Shown in pieces: positions 38,504 to 47,373 of a stretch of 64,000 bases of DNA. The DNA is from Cryomorphaceae bacterium (GTDB lineage Bacteria > Bacteroidota > Bacteroidia > Flavobacteriales > Schleiferiaceae): positions 1 through 64,000 of the forward strand of contig JAHEKP010000004.1 in the NCBI GenBank assembly GCA_024638285.1, read 5' to 3'. The position numbers were made by a program, and so were the translations under genes. Numbering within the stretch: the first letter of the stretch is position 1; every line of letters starts with the position of its first letter. The notes under the pieces are model-generated. The model did not search any database, was not told where the DNA came from, and saw nothing but the letters and a program-made list of their open reading frames with translations.

Positions 38504-39358
38504 TTAGAGCGTATTGCCTATTTGTTCTTTAATTTTTTCCAATTCATCCTTCATTTGAACGACGTGCTGTTGCATAGGAGCATAGTTGCTTTTAGAGCCA
38601 AGGGTATTGATTTCACGACCAATTTCTTGTGCGATGAACCCTAGTTTTTTCCCGGTGTTCGCTCCTTTCATGGTTTCACGGAAGTATTTAATGTGGTTCG
38701 CAAGGCGGACCTTTTCTTCATTGATGTCTAATTTTTCAATGTAGAATACCACCTCCTGTTCAAAACGGTTAGAATCTACTTCAACACCCTCAAGACCCTT
38801 CATAAGTCGTTCTCTAACTGCGTCTAAACGGGCACTTTCGTGCGGCTCAATTCCCTTCATGGCCTCCTCTATAGCCGCCAGTCGCTCTTCATAATCTAGG
38901 GCTATGGACGCTCCTTCTTGGGTTCTAAATTCTAATAAGGCGGCAATGGCTTCATGGAGCAAGCCTTTTAAAAACGTCCATTCTTCATCACTCATTTCCG
39001 TTTTTCCGCTGCTCATGACATCGGGCATGCGCATTACAGCGGCAATTAAATCGCCCTTCGTAGCGGCTTCTCTTTCTAGAACCGTCAACTGTTCTAGGTA
39101 CGCTTTTGCAAGCTCCATATTGATGCTTGAAGCACTTTCAATACCGGTTACCTCTGCGTATATATTGATATCAACTTTACCACGGTTTAATGCGGCACCC
39201 ACAATCTTGCGGATGTCTAATTCTTTTTCACGGAATAGGGATGCGATGCGCGCATTTAGATCCAGCCCTTTGCTGTTCAAACTGCGGATTTCAACGGTGA
39301 TTTTTTTTCCGGTAATTTGGCCGATAGCCTTACCGAACCCGGTCATGCTTTGAATCAT
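38504..39358 (-). CDS. YicC-family endoribonuclease-like protein
   Basis: 284 residues. The N-terminus M-T-G-F-G and R-S-L-N-S-K-G-L-D, and C-terminal I-A-Q-E-I-G-R-E-I-N-T-L-G-S-K-S match the YicC/DUF1732 family, linked to RNA decay in E. coli. The gene order yicC-gmk is common in bacteria. A near-consensus -7 box (TACCTTAG, 39375-39382 minus strand) fits the start of this five-gene operon. Confidence 0.92.
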   Translation of the reverse strand: MIQSMTGFGKAIGQITGKKITVEIRSLNSKGLDLNARIASLFREKELDIRKIVGAALNRGKVDINIYAEVTGIESASSINMELAKAYLEQLTVLEREAATKGDLIAAVMRMPDVMSSGKTEMSDEEWTFLKGLLHEAIAALLEFRTQEGASIALDYEERLAAIEEAMKGIEPHESARLDAVRERLMKGLEGVEVDSNRFEQEVVFYIEKLDINEEKVRLANHIKYFRETMKGANTGKKLGFIAQEIGREINTLGSKSNYAPMQQHVVQMKDELEKIKEQIGNTL

Positions 39359-39374
39359 GGAATCAAAATTTTTG

Positions 39375-39382
39375 CTAAGGTA
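39375..39382 (-). promoter_or_regulatory. Candidate -7 box (TACCTTAG) for the yicC operon
   Basis: Seven of eight positions match TAnnTTTG; it lies 17 bases before the yicC-like ATG at 39358. The same variant is seen before the response regulator at 4672-4679. Confidence 0.4.
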
Positions 39383-39398
39383 GGAAACTCAAACTACC

Positions 39399-40328
39399 TT
39401 AAGCAGTCTGTCTACGCCCATAAAAGCTCACAAAGTAAACTCCTATAAATATTGCGCCCCCTCCAAGAAGCATGTGAATGCTCCACTGCTCCCCACCAAA
39501 GAATAAGCTCAGTACACTTGCAATAAGGGGCTGTAGGTAAATATAGGCCCCTACTGTTGCGGGGTGCAAAGTTTTCAAAGCAATGATATTACCTAAATAC
39601 GTGAGAAAGGTGGTGCCAAATATTACGAAGAGTACTGAACCAATTATAGGACCATTCCAAAGCTCCCATTGAATATCGGGTAGTTGAGGGCCTCCAAAAG
39701 GTAAAACGAAAAACACCCCAAAAGTGAAAACCCAGCGAATGACAAAAAGAGCATTGTATCTAGACATGAGTGGCTTCACAAGGACGAGGTAGGTTGCATA
39801 AGAGGTCGCATTGATCAATACGTATACATTACCGCGCGATACGTCGCTACCGAAAAGGCCGCTGAGATCAAATTCGTTCCCAGAATAAATGAGCCAAAAC
39901 GCTCCAAAAGCTCCCAAAAGAATACCCAGTAATTTTTCAGTGGTAATGCGCTCTTTTACAAGCAGTGCACCTACGATGAGCACGGCTATAGGACCACTGA
40001 CCATCATGATGGAAGCGTTGACGGGTGTGGTAATTTTCAAGCCTTCAAAAAAGAACAATTGGTTTGCAGTAACTCCAAAAGCAGCGCAAACGAGCAGTCG
40101 CAGAAGATCTTTTCGTGGAATTTGGCCAATACGATCATCTCCTGAAACTGGAGCTAACAGCCAGAAGAGTAAAGCGGCGCCCGTAACTCTGAATTGAATA
40201 AAGGCGCGCGGTGGTATGGCACCTTGCATGGCATTTTTCGCAATGAGAAAAGAGGCGCCGTAAATGAGGGCAACACCAAGCAAAGCGAGGTGTGCAATGA
40301 GTACTATTTTTCTCTTGTCCGTATCCAT
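39399..40328 (-). CDS. EamA/DMT-family exporter
   Basis: 309 residues with about ten hydrophobic helices in two similar halves, each an EamA repeat (L-I-Y-G-A-S-F-L-I-A-K near the start; T-S-Y-A-T-Y-L-V-L-V-K in the middle). These are drug/metabolite transporters, usually exporters of amino acids or other small metabolites; the substrate is unknown. Last gene of the flippase-dut operon, 3 bases after the ArsC/Spx-like gene. Confidence 0.87.
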   Translation of the reverse strand: MDTDKRKIVLIAHLALLGVALIYGASFLIAKNAMQGAIPPRAFIQFRVTGAALLFWLLAPVSGDDRIGQIPRKDLLRLLVCAAFGVTANQLFFFEGLKITTPVNASIMMVSGPIAVLIVGALLVKERITTEKLLGILLGAFGAFWLIYSGNEFDLSGLFGSDVSRGNVYVLINATSYATYLVLVKPLMSRYNALFVIRWVFTFGVFFVLPFGGPQLPDIQWELWNGPIIGSVLFVIFGTTFLTYLGNIIALKTLHPATVGAYIYLQPLIASVLSLFFGGEQWSIHMLLGGGAIFIGVYFVSFYGRRQTA

Positions 40329-40331
40329 GCT

Positions 40332-40679
40332 TTATGCCAGTGCCGCCTCCGCTGCTGCGACCACTTTAGCGCTATTACCTATGTAAATAGCTCCTTGATG
40401 AATCAATACCGGACGCTTCAAGAAGGTGTATTCTTCAAGAATCAGCGCCCGGATCTCGGCATCGTTTATGGTTTTGTCTTTAAGCCCCAATTCCTTGTAT
40501 TTCCTAGCACGTTTTGAAAAGAGTACTTCAGCAGAGCCCGCTAAAGTGATCATCTCATCGATCTGCTCTTTAGTGATGGGTTCGTGCTTGATATCTTGTA
40601 ACTGAACACCGTCAAGATTCCATTGATTCATGATGCGCTTGCACGTATCACAGGTGCTGAGGTAGTAGATTTTTGACAT
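40332..40679 (-). CDS. ArsC/Spx-family thioredoxin-fold protein
   Basis: 115 residues from ATG 40679 (the frame is open 21 bases more, but that would overlap the EnvC-like gene and has no family match). The start I-Y-Y-L-S-T-C10-D-T-C13-K-R is the ArsC/Spx motif, with a C-x-x-C pair like Spx. Residues about 65-105 carry S-K-R-A-R-K-Y-K-E-L-G-L and F-L-K-R-P-V-L-I, where R-P-V is typical of the fold. It may reduce arsenate through thiols or act as a redox regulator; no arsenic genes adjoin, so arsenate reduction is not supported. Confidence 0.8.
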   Translation of the reverse strand: MSKIYYLSTCDTCKRIMNQWNLDGVQLQDIKHEPITKEQIDEMITLAGSAEVLFSKRARKYKELGLKDKTINDAEIRALILEEYTFLKRPVLIHQGAIYIGNSAKVVAAAEAALA

Positions 40680-40684
40680 GGGGT

Positions 40685-42010
40685 TTATTTGGCGAGCCAT
40701 GGGTTAGGATCTTGAATATCAGCATCTTTCCAGATGCCTAATTGGACCATGGTTTTTCCTTCTTCATCTGTAAAGGCAGTTCCAATAGGCTCTTTAAGAC
40801 TGACCAAATCACCGGCCTTCACCTTGACATTAATGAGATTACTGTAAACGGTGAAGTAATTCCCATGACGTACAAGGACCATGACATTGGCCCCAGGAAT
40901 AGGCACGACGGAACTGACTTCACCTTCAAATACGGAGCGAACTAGTGCGTTTTCCTCTGTTGTTATTTCAATATGCGGGTTATCCACGATCACACCTTTA
41001 ACAATGGGGTGTGGATGTTTTCCAAACTTCCCGGTAATGATGCCGCGTTCCACAGGCCATGGAAGCGCACCTTTGTTCGAAGCGAAATTATTTGCCAGCG
41101 CTCGAGCCTCAGGAGTCATCGCAAATGATGGCCCGTCATCACGGACATCCATTCCTTTTGCTTCACGGGCTTTATCGATTAATTGTTTTAAAGCCTTATT
41201 CGAGGTGCGACTTGAAAAATCTTTGCCAGAGACCAATCCCATTTCTTTGGCTTCATTTTCAAGACTGCTGCGTTCTGCACGTTCCTTTGCTTTTCGCATT
41301 TCCTCTGCGATGATGCGTTTGATTTGTTGCTCCAATTGCTGGGCTTCGCGCTGCTTTTTATCGATATCCTTTTTTAGCGTTGATTCTTTCGACTGCAAAT
41401 TTTGGACGGTTTCTTCTTGCGCCTGCGCATCGACTTGCAAGGCCAATTTTTCACCTTCTTGAGCCGTTTGTATCTGAATTTTCTCCGCTTTTTTAGCGAT
41501 CAGTGTTTCGCGTTCTCGAGCCAAATTTTCCTGAGCAACTGCGATCTGTTGTACCTGTTGCTCCCGGTAAGCGGCCATGTCCTTAAAGTACTGCATGCGT
41601 TTTGCGGCCTGGGCGAAGCTGTTCGAGCTTAAAATAAAAAGAATCTGATCGCGCGGTTTTTGCTGACGCTGTGCCAGTTTTATTAAATCGGCATAGTCAC
41701 TCTTTAAAGAATCCACGCGTGTTTCAAGCGCTGTAATCTCGTTCGCTTTATTTGCTATTTCACGATCCATGGAACGGATTTGACGGTCCATCGTCCGGAT
41801 CAGTCTATTGCGCGCTTCAATCTTCTGATTCAGGGTTTGGAGTTCCGAAAGACTGGCTTCTTTGGTGCTTTTAGTTCTTACGAGCAATTCACTGGCTAAA
41901 TCAATCTGATCCTGGAGTAAAACCTTTTGACGTTGCAGTTCCTCTTTTGTTTGTCCTTGTAAAGCTGCAGTACAGACCAGCAGAAATACGATCAGTAGCT
42001 TTTTCATCAC
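40685..42010 (-). CDS. EnvC-like coiled-coil protein with degenerate LytM (M23) domain
   Basis: 441 residues. A signal peptide (1-20) leads to a long coiled coil (about 22-255) and a C-terminal LytM domain (about 320-440) with G-K-F-G-K-H-P-H-P and R-H-G-N-Y-F-T-V-Y-S-N-L. The active-site pattern of M23 is changed: the usual H-x-x-x-D reads N-P-H-I-E, Y-x-H-L reads Y-S-N-L, and the H-x-H is missing near V-Q-L-G-I-W. So it should not cut peptidoglycan itself but activate amidases, as E. coli EnvC does. It overlaps the DUF4292 gene by 4 bases (ATGA). Confidence 0.87.
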   Translation of the reverse strand: MMKKLLIVFLLVCTAALQGQTKEELQRQKVLLQDQIDLASELLVRTKSTKEASLSELQTLNQKIEARNRLIRTMDRQIRSMDREIANKANEITALETRVDSLKSDYADLIKLAQRQQKPRDQILFILSSNSFAQAAKRMQYFKDMAAYREQQVQQIAVAQENLARERETLIAKKAEKIQIQTAQEGEKLALQVDAQAQEETVQNLQSKESTLKKDIDKKQREAQQLEQQIKRIIAEEMRKAKERAERSSLENEAKEMGLVSGKDFSSRTSNKALKQLIDKAREAKGMDVRDDGPSFAMTPEARALANNFASNKGALPWPVERGIITGKFGKHPHPIVKGVIVDNPHIEITTEENALVRSVFEGEVSSVVPIPGANVMVLVRHGNYFTVYSNLINVKVKAGDLVSLKEPIGTAFTDEEGKTMVQLGIWKDADIQDPNPWLAK

Positions 42011-42759
42011 AGGCTAAATGGCGTATTAAACGGTCCGTTGGTCCGTATTTCAGTGACTTCAATGGTGACCTTGTAATCCGGTTGGCTTTTAATAGTAATC
42101 TCAATTTTAGTCGGATAGCCGGTCTTCTCATCTACACTTTTATACTGAATGAAGACCGATTCTAATGGATCTTCGATAAGTACATAGCTCATGTGCAAAT
42201 CTCTATCTAACGCGACGGTAACTGCGCGTCCTCTGCTAATAGCATACTGCGTAACCCAATGGTCTCCGTTTCCATCATAGCGGTAGCGCATGGCCTCATT
42301 CGTACCGATTAATTGGCCACGTAAGAGCCTATTTAAATATTGAAAAGGCACCTCAATCCCGGTAACCCCTGCAAGGTCATTGGCTGATCCCGTCCATTCA
42401 ACGCCAAGAAGTGTCGAAGAAAAGGCAGCACTATCGTTAATGACAATAGCTTTGCCCACACGCAATCCAATCATATCGTCGGAAATGGCTGCCCAAAGAA
42501 TACTATCTTGTTTTGAACGCACCTGAACGCGGAAACGCTGTTCACCATCAGGTGTTTCAGCTGAGATGCGCGTAAAGCTTTGCGTCCATGCGAACCTATC
42601 TTCAACGATAATCTTTCGCGATACGCCGTCGCTTATTTTTTCCCGTCTCAAAGGTTTTTCTGTAGATAAAGGACCTCCACAACCGGTGATCGCAGCTAAA
42701 GCAGCACCTAGAAAAAGGTGTGTTGCAATTCTAAATATTTGCCACGGTCCATTGCGCAT
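42007..42759 (-). CDS. DUF4292 outer-membrane lipoprotein (LolB-like)
   Basis: 250 residues. A lipoprotein signal ends A-I-T-G-C (Cys about 27). The rest is a beta-rich, LolB/LolA-like domain with I-L-W-A-A-I-S-D-D-M-I-G-L-R, L-L-R-G and Y-P-T-K-I-E-I. This family is common in Bacteroidota next to EnvC-like and TPR genes and is likely an outer-membrane assembly factor; that role is inferred. It overlaps the TPR gene by one base. Confidence 0.85.
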   Translation of the reverse strand: MRNGPWQIFRIATHLFLGAALAAITGCGGPLSTEKPLRREKISDGVSRKIIVEDRFAWTQSFTRISAETPDGEQRFRVQVRSKQDSILWAAISDDMIGLRVGKAIVINDSAAFSSTLLGVEWTGSANDLAGVTGIEVPFQYLNRLLRGQLIGTNEAMRYRYDGNGDHWVTQYAISRGRAVTVALDRDLHMSYVLIEDPLESVFIQYKSVDEKTGYPTKIEITIKSQPDYKVTIEVTEIRTNGPFNTPFSL

Positions 42760-44402
42760 TATAGCTGTTTTAAGAGGGCCTCTTTCATTCTGTAGACCTT
42801 TGCTTTCTCTTCATTACCAAGGGCCTGTTCAATCTTCGCTGCATGCAGGTAAATCCCAACGCGATCGGCCTCATTGAGCAGTTGCAAAGCTAGTTGGATT
42901 TTGGCCTGCGCTTCCGCATACCGTTCCAATTTATACAATACCCATGCCCAAGTATCTAAAAACGTTGGTTCAAGCGAAGCGGACGCATTGCATTCTATGG
43001 CCAACTGCAAAGCAAATTCGAGACTTTGATCGTGCCTCGCTAAATCCCAGGCGTAGTTATTTAAGGTCGTGGCACTGCGTTCCCGGTCCAATGCTTTTTC
43101 ATACGCCACCCTACCTAATTCAAAAGAGTCCAGCTGGAACCAGGCCGTTCCAGCAAGTGCAAATAAATTTCCAGCGACCTCAGGATCGAGTGTCATTTCG
43201 GCTTGCGCAGTTGCCAAAAGAGCACAAGATGCCCAATGTCCTACATTGTAATATTCGAAGACAAGCCCTTCCAGTATATCCGGGTCAGTATTAAAGTTTT
43301 CTTCAATGCGTTTAAGTAAAGCAATTTGGCCATCTATATCACCAACTTCCTGGCTTAATGAATACGCCATTTGATACAAAGCGTAGTTCGTTGGATTCAT
43401 GGAAATGGCAGCCAGGTACCCTTCTAAAGCTTCGTGCCAACGTTCGTTTTGTGCGTGAATTTGTGCGGTAAGTAAAAGAAATTCAATACGGCCTGAATAG
43501 GAGTTTTCGAGCACAGGAAAAACACGATCGAACAAGGCTTTATAAGCGGGACGTTCTCTGTTCTCGTAGATACTGAGTACCACGGGCATTTTATCTTCTA
43601 GCGGAACCCCTTCTAACAGCAGACCTCGTTCCATGTGGTAAAAGGCTGCCTCAGTATGGTCTAATTTTTGAGCCATACGTGCCAATTCCATATGTAAGGC
43701 TCCATTTTCAGGGAACGCCTCAACCGACTCACCGAGCACCTTGTACGCTTTTTTTGTTTTTCCATTCGCGTCATAATATTGACTTAGCAAGCCTCTATAC
43801 TCAGGGACATTTGGGGCATCCTCAATGGCAGTCTTAAAACAACGTTCGGCAGATTTAGGATCGTTGAGTTGCAAGAATAACCGCGCCCGGTCTTGAACCA
43901 ACTCTGGCGAGGCCCCTTCTAGGTCTTCAATTTTAGAGAGCACTTCCAAGGCATCAAGAAATAGCCGACCCTCGAGGTACGTGCTGTAACCTTCAAAAAG
44001 GTATTCTGGTTGATGCGGAGCTAAGGAATAGAGTGCTTCAAAGGAACGCCCTGCTGTTTTAAAATCGCCAATATTTTTCGCGCTCTGAGCTTTGATTCGC
44101 AGCAGCCAAATATTCGTAGGGTAGGAACTGACCCCTTGGGTTGCGAGATCGAAGGCCTGGAAAAACTGGTTCTGGTCAACATGCATACGAGCCAATTGGT
44201 ACAAGGCTGTTTCCCTATATACGGGGTCCTTTGCCAGAACCTCATACAGCTCCATCGCTAGTTCATTCCTTCCCGTGATGCGGTAGGTTTCGGCTTTATA
44301 GAACGTTCCGCTTAACGCAGAAGGCCCCTCTTCCGAAGGGCCTTGCGCATAAAGTGAAGCTGTAAAGAAAAACACCCCAAACAGGGCCAGCTTTTTGTGC
44401 AT
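42759..44402 (-). CDS. Secreted/periplasmic TPR-repeat protein
   Basis: 547 residues. A signal peptide (1-19, ending S-L-Y-A-Q) is followed by about 12 TPR-like helix pairs (for example A-L-Y-Q-L-A-R-M-H-V-D and T-L-N-N-Y-A-W-D-L-A-R). TPR proteins act as scaffolds. Conserved next to DUF4292 and EnvC-like genes in Bacteroidota, it is probably a partner in outer-membrane or cell-wall assembly; no enzyme motif is seen. The start codon overlaps the nucleotidyltransferase stop by one base. Confidence 0.85.
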   Translation of the reverse strand: MHKKLALFGVFFFTASLYAQGPSEEGPSALSGTFYKAETYRITGRNELAMELYEVLAKDPVYRETALYQLARMHVDQNQFFQAFDLATQGVSSYPTNIWLLRIKAQSAKNIGDFKTAGRSFEALYSLAPHQPEYLFEGYSTYLEGRLFLDALEVLSKIEDLEGASPELVQDRARLFLQLNDPKSAERCFKTAIEDAPNVPEYRGLLSQYYDANGKTKKAYKVLGESVEAFPENGALHMELARMAQKLDHTEAAFYHMERGLLLEGVPLEDKMPVVLSIYENRERPAYKALFDRVFPVLENSYSGRIEFLLLTAQIHAQNERWHEALEGYLAAISMNPTNYALYQMAYSLSQEVGDIDGQIALLKRIEENFNTDPDILEGLVFEYYNVGHWASCALLATAQAEMTLDPEVAGNLFALAGTAWFQLDSFELGRVAYEKALDRERSATTLNNYAWDLARHDQSLEFALQLAIECNASASLEPTFLDTWAWVLYKLERYAEAQAKIQLALQLLNEADRVGIYLHAAKIEQALGNEEKAKVYRMKEALLKQL

Positions 44403-45409
44403 TAGTCCATTCTTGAAAAATCACCTAAAGATAGTGAACTCCACTTCCCGTCGACATGCGCTTTGTTGCCGATCATACTGTCTTTAAGGTGAATATTTTT
44501 AATCGTCGTTTCCGTCTGAATTAACGAACCTTCTATCGTTGCGTCTTCAACCACACAATCATTACCTAAACTTACGTTCGGGCCTACAGTCGCATTTTTC
44601 AGCGCCACGTTAGAACCGATGTAACAGGGTTCGATAATGGTCGAATTTTCTAGGGTAATGTTAGTTCCACGCAGTTCAGGCTTACCCTCGAGGTAGCCTA
44701 ACATTTTACTATTGGTTTCCACGGTAATTGCTTTATTACCACAATCCATCCAGTCGTTCACAGTTCCGGGCTTGAACACTTTCCCCTGTGCAAGCAAAGA
44801 GCTTAATGCATCGGTGAGTTGGTATTCCCCCTTATCCATGATATTGTTCTCGAGAATGTGCTTTAGTTCGTTGCGCAAACCTGGCCCATCTTTAAAGTAA
44901 TAGATACCTATAATGGCTTTATCGGAAACAAACTCTTGCGGTTTTTCAACGAAATTATTGATGGCGCCGTCTTCACCAAACTGAACAACGCCATAGGCAG
45001 AGGGATTGTCCACTTGCTTCACCCAAATCACGGAATCTGCTTCAGTATCTAGGGTGAAATCTGCACGGAATAAGGTGTCTGCAAAGGCGACTACAATCTC
45101 ATCGTCCATGCTGTCCGCCGCGCAGTGTATGGCGTGCGCTGTACCGAGCGGTTTATCTTGGTAATAGATGCTTCCTTTTGCACCCAGGTCTTCTGCGACT
45201 TTGATAAGATTGGCTTCCACTTCAGCGCCAAAGTCCCCAATAATAAAGGCAATTTCAGTCACTTTTTTATCACCACAAACGCTTACAATATCCTCAACCA
45301 AACGCTGTACGATGGGTTTCCCTGCGATAGGAATAAGGGGTTTTGGTACGGTTAGGGTATGTGGCCTTAGTCTGGAGCCGCGACCGGCCATTGGGACAAT
45401 AATTTTCAT
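44402..45409 (-). CDS. Sugar-phosphate nucleotidyltransferase with hexapeptide repeat domain
   Basis: 335 residues. The N-terminus M-K-I-I-V-P-M-A-G-R-G-S-R-L-R-P-H-T is the nucleotidyltransferase signature; P-K-P-L-I-P-I-A-G-K-P and a metal-binding A-F-A-D-T-L-F follow. Residues about 245-320 form a left-handed beta-helix (N-I-T-L-E-N-S-T-I and similar repeats). It activates a sugar phosphate to an NDP-sugar, probably glucose-1-phosphate or an analogue. The nearby flippase supports a role in glycan synthesis. Confidence 0.88.
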   Translation of the reverse strand: MKIIVPMAGRGSRLRPHTLTVPKPLIPIAGKPIVQRLVEDIVSVCGDKKVTEIAFIIGDFGAEVEANLIKVAEDLGAKGSIYYQDKPLGTAHAIHCAADSMDDEIVVAFADTLFRADFTLDTEADSVIWVKQVDNPSAYGVVQFGEDGAINNFVEKPQEFVSDKAIIGIYYFKDGPGLRNELKHILENNIMDKGEYQLTDALSSLLAQGKVFKPGTVNDWMDCGNKAITVETNSKMLGYLEGKPELRGTNITLENSTIIEPCYIGSNVALKNATVGPNVSLGNDCVVEDATIEGSLIQTETTIKNIHLKDSMIGNKAHVDGKWSSLSLGDFSRMD

Positions 45410-45434
45410 CTGTTCTTAGGTTCTTGATTGGTTC

Positions 45435-45869
45435 TTATTGTTTGCCTGTGCTGCCAAATCCTCCGGCACCACGAGCGGTTTCATCTAAATCAATTACTTC
45501 ATTCCAGTCAAACTGGGTGTATTGTGCGATCACCAGTTGCGCAATACGCATGCCATCTTCAATAACAAATGGCTGCTTGCCGTGGTTGATTAATAACACA
45601 CCAACGTCTCCGCGGTAGTCGGCATCAATAGTTCCAGGACTGTTTAATACGGTAATTCCGTGTTTAAAGGCAAGTCCGCTACGTGGGCGCACCTGCGCTT
45701 CAAAGCCCTCTGGCAGCGCCATTTTAATACCGGTGGGAATGAGCGTATAATCGCCCGGTTGCAAGGTAACGGGGGCATCAATATTCGCGCGGACATCCAT
45801 GCCTGCACTTTGTGTGGTTTCGAATTGCGGCAGTTCGTGCTTGCCACTGTAGATTACGTTGATCTTCAT
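45435..45869 (-). CDS. dut: dUTP diphosphatase
   Basis: 144 residues with all five dUTPase motifs: [35 protein letters not shown] and [10 protein letters not shown]. It is the trimeric form that cleaves dUTP to dUMP, preventing uracil in DNA and feeding dTMP synthesis. Its start ATGA overlaps the flippase stop by 4 bases. Its place between glycan genes may be an accident. Confidence 0.97.
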   Translation of the reverse strand: MKINVIYSGKHELPQFETTQSAGMDVRANIDAPVTLQPGDYTLIPTGIKMALPEGFEAQVRPRSGLAFKHGITVLNSPGTIDADYRGDVGVLLINHGKQPFVIEDGMRIAQLVIAQYTQFDWNEVIDLDETARGAGGFGSTGKQ

Positions 45870-47308
45870 GTTCTTGTTGCAAATTTAAGGAGACCGTTTC
45901 GTTCCCAAAAAAGCATAATTCCTAGATAGGCGATACCGCCTAACACTTTTAATGGGCCGGGGGGCCAATTCGTGTAATGCAAGATAAACACCACAAGGCA
46001 GGCGAAGCCCAAGAATGCTCCTATTTTCTTCCATCGATAGGGAACAGGATAGTGTTTCCTACCCCATAAGACACTAGCAACAAACATGGCAAAATAGGCA
46101 GCCAATGTGGTAAATGCTGCGCCAAGAATCCCGAAAACAGGAATGAGGATCACATTGCCAATAACAGTAAATATTAACCCTACAAAAGTGATATAGATTC
46201 CATAAACTGTTTTGTCGCTCACTTTATACCACACGTTTAGGTTGGTATTGATGCCTAAAATGACATTGGCTAAAAGTAAGATGGGAACCAGGTGGAGTCC
46301 CGTCCAAAACTTTTCATCTACAAAAAACTTAAGGTAATCTAGACCTGAAATGATCATCACGAATCCAACGCACATGACCCAAGCAAACCCATCCATAACA
46401 GTACTCATTCTTTCTGGTCCGTCCTTGGTTTTTGCATTTTTAAAGAAAAACGGTTCTGCTGCGTAGCGGAAGGCTTGGTTGAACAGGATTAAAAAGATAG
46501 AAATTTTATATACCGCTCCATAGATTCCAACTCCAGCATAGGCACTTTCTTCAGGGAGGAGGTATTTTAACAATTGTCGATCGAGCATCTCGTTAGCAAT
46601 ACCCGCAAGCCCTCCGATAAGCAGTGGAAGTCCAAAAATCAAAAGCGTTTTGACGTACTTTTTATCTAGGTTGAGTTGTAATGGAAAGAGGGTGGGTAGG
46701 AGCAGCACGAACATTAGAGCCGCAGCCCAAAAATTCGCGACAAAAATGTAGCCTACCCCACGCATTCCGTGCGACCAGTAGCCGATAATGCCGTGCATTT
46801 CCCAATAGGCCGGGAGGAAAATGTAAAGGTTAATGAGTACGTTGGAGAAAATTAAGGCCAATTTTATTCCAGCGAATCGGACCGCTTTATTCGTTCTGCG
46901 AAGTCGAGCAAAAGGCAATGCACTTAAGGCATCTAAAGCTAATATTGCCATGAAATAGTGCAGGTATTCCGGCGATTCTTCCCACCGAAGGGCTCGAAGT
47001 ACTTCATTTTGAAAAAGCAAAACGAAGAGCCCCAAACTGGCTAAAACCAGCGCAATCATGGCAAGGCCTGCTCCAAAAACCTTACCCTCGTCAAACCCGT
47101 CTTGTTCGGAATACCTGAAATATGCGGTTTCCATTCCGAAGGTGACAACTACAATAAGGAAGGCGATGAGGGAATAAAAATCAACGTTAATGCCATATGC
47201 AGACTGGCTTAAGACAGCAGTCTGTAGGGGGACCAATAAAAAATTGATCATCCTTCCTAAGATGCTGCTTACGCCGTAAATAGCCGTTTGACCAGCAAGT
47301 GCTTTCAT
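45866..47308 (-). CDS. Polysaccharide flippase (MATE/Wzx-like)
   Basis: 480 residues from ATG 47308; GTG at 47320 would add 4 residues but lies at or upstream of the expected transcript start given the -7 box at 47325-47332. There are about 14 hydrophobic helices, beginning [23 protein letters not shown], which is the polysaccharide biosynthesis (PST) family start. It flips lipid-linked glycans across the inner membrane. First gene of the long minus-strand operon. Confidence 0.87.
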   Translation of the reverse strand: MKALAGQTAIYGVSSILGRMINFLLVPLQTAVLSQSAYGINVDFYSLIAFLIVVVTFGMETAYFRYSEQDGFDEGKVFGAGLAMIALVLASLGLFVLLFQNEVLRALRWEESPEYLHYFMAILALDALSALPFARLRRTNKAVRFAGIKLALIFSNVLINLYIFLPAYWEMHGIIGYWSHGMRGVGYIFVANFWAAALMFVLLLPTLFPLQLNLDKKYVKTLLIFGLPLLIGGLAGIANEMLDRQLLKYLLPEESAYAGVGIYGAVYKISIFLILFNQAFRYAAEPFFFKNAKTKDGPERMSTVMDGFAWVMCVGFVMIISGLDYLKFFVDEKFWTGLHLVPILLLANVILGINTNLNVWYKVSDKTVYGIYITFVGLIFTVIGNVILIPVFGILGAAFTTLAAYFAMFVASVLWGRKHYPVPYRWKKIGAFLGFACLVVFILHYTNWPPGPLKVLGGIAYLGIMLFWERNGLLKFATRT

Positions 47309-47324
47309 TCCGTTGCTCACAATT

Positions 47325-47332
47325 CAAATATA
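47325..47332 (-). promoter_or_regulatory. Bacteroidota -7 box (TATATTTG) for the flippase operon
   Basis: Exact TAnnTTTG match on the minus strand, 16 bases before ATG 47308. It faces the -7 box for the M28 gene only 12 bases away. Confidence 0.55.
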
Positions 47333-47344
47333 GTCTTTGGTCGC

Positions 47345-47352
47345 TACCTTTG
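47345..47352 (+). promoter_or_regulatory. Bacteroidota -7 box (TACCTTTG) for the M28 peptidase gene
   Basis: Exact TAnnTTTG match on the plus strand, 21 bases before ATG 47374. No good -33 element is seen. Confidence 0.55.
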
Positions 47353-47373
47353 TAAGGAAACAAAAATGAACTC

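Noticed and set aside
40881-41462. 193-residue plus-strand frame opposite the EnvC-like gene
   Set aside because: It mirrors the coiled-coil region (Leu/Glu/Lys codons give Ser/Phe/Arg-rich antisense) and lacks any recognisable domain.
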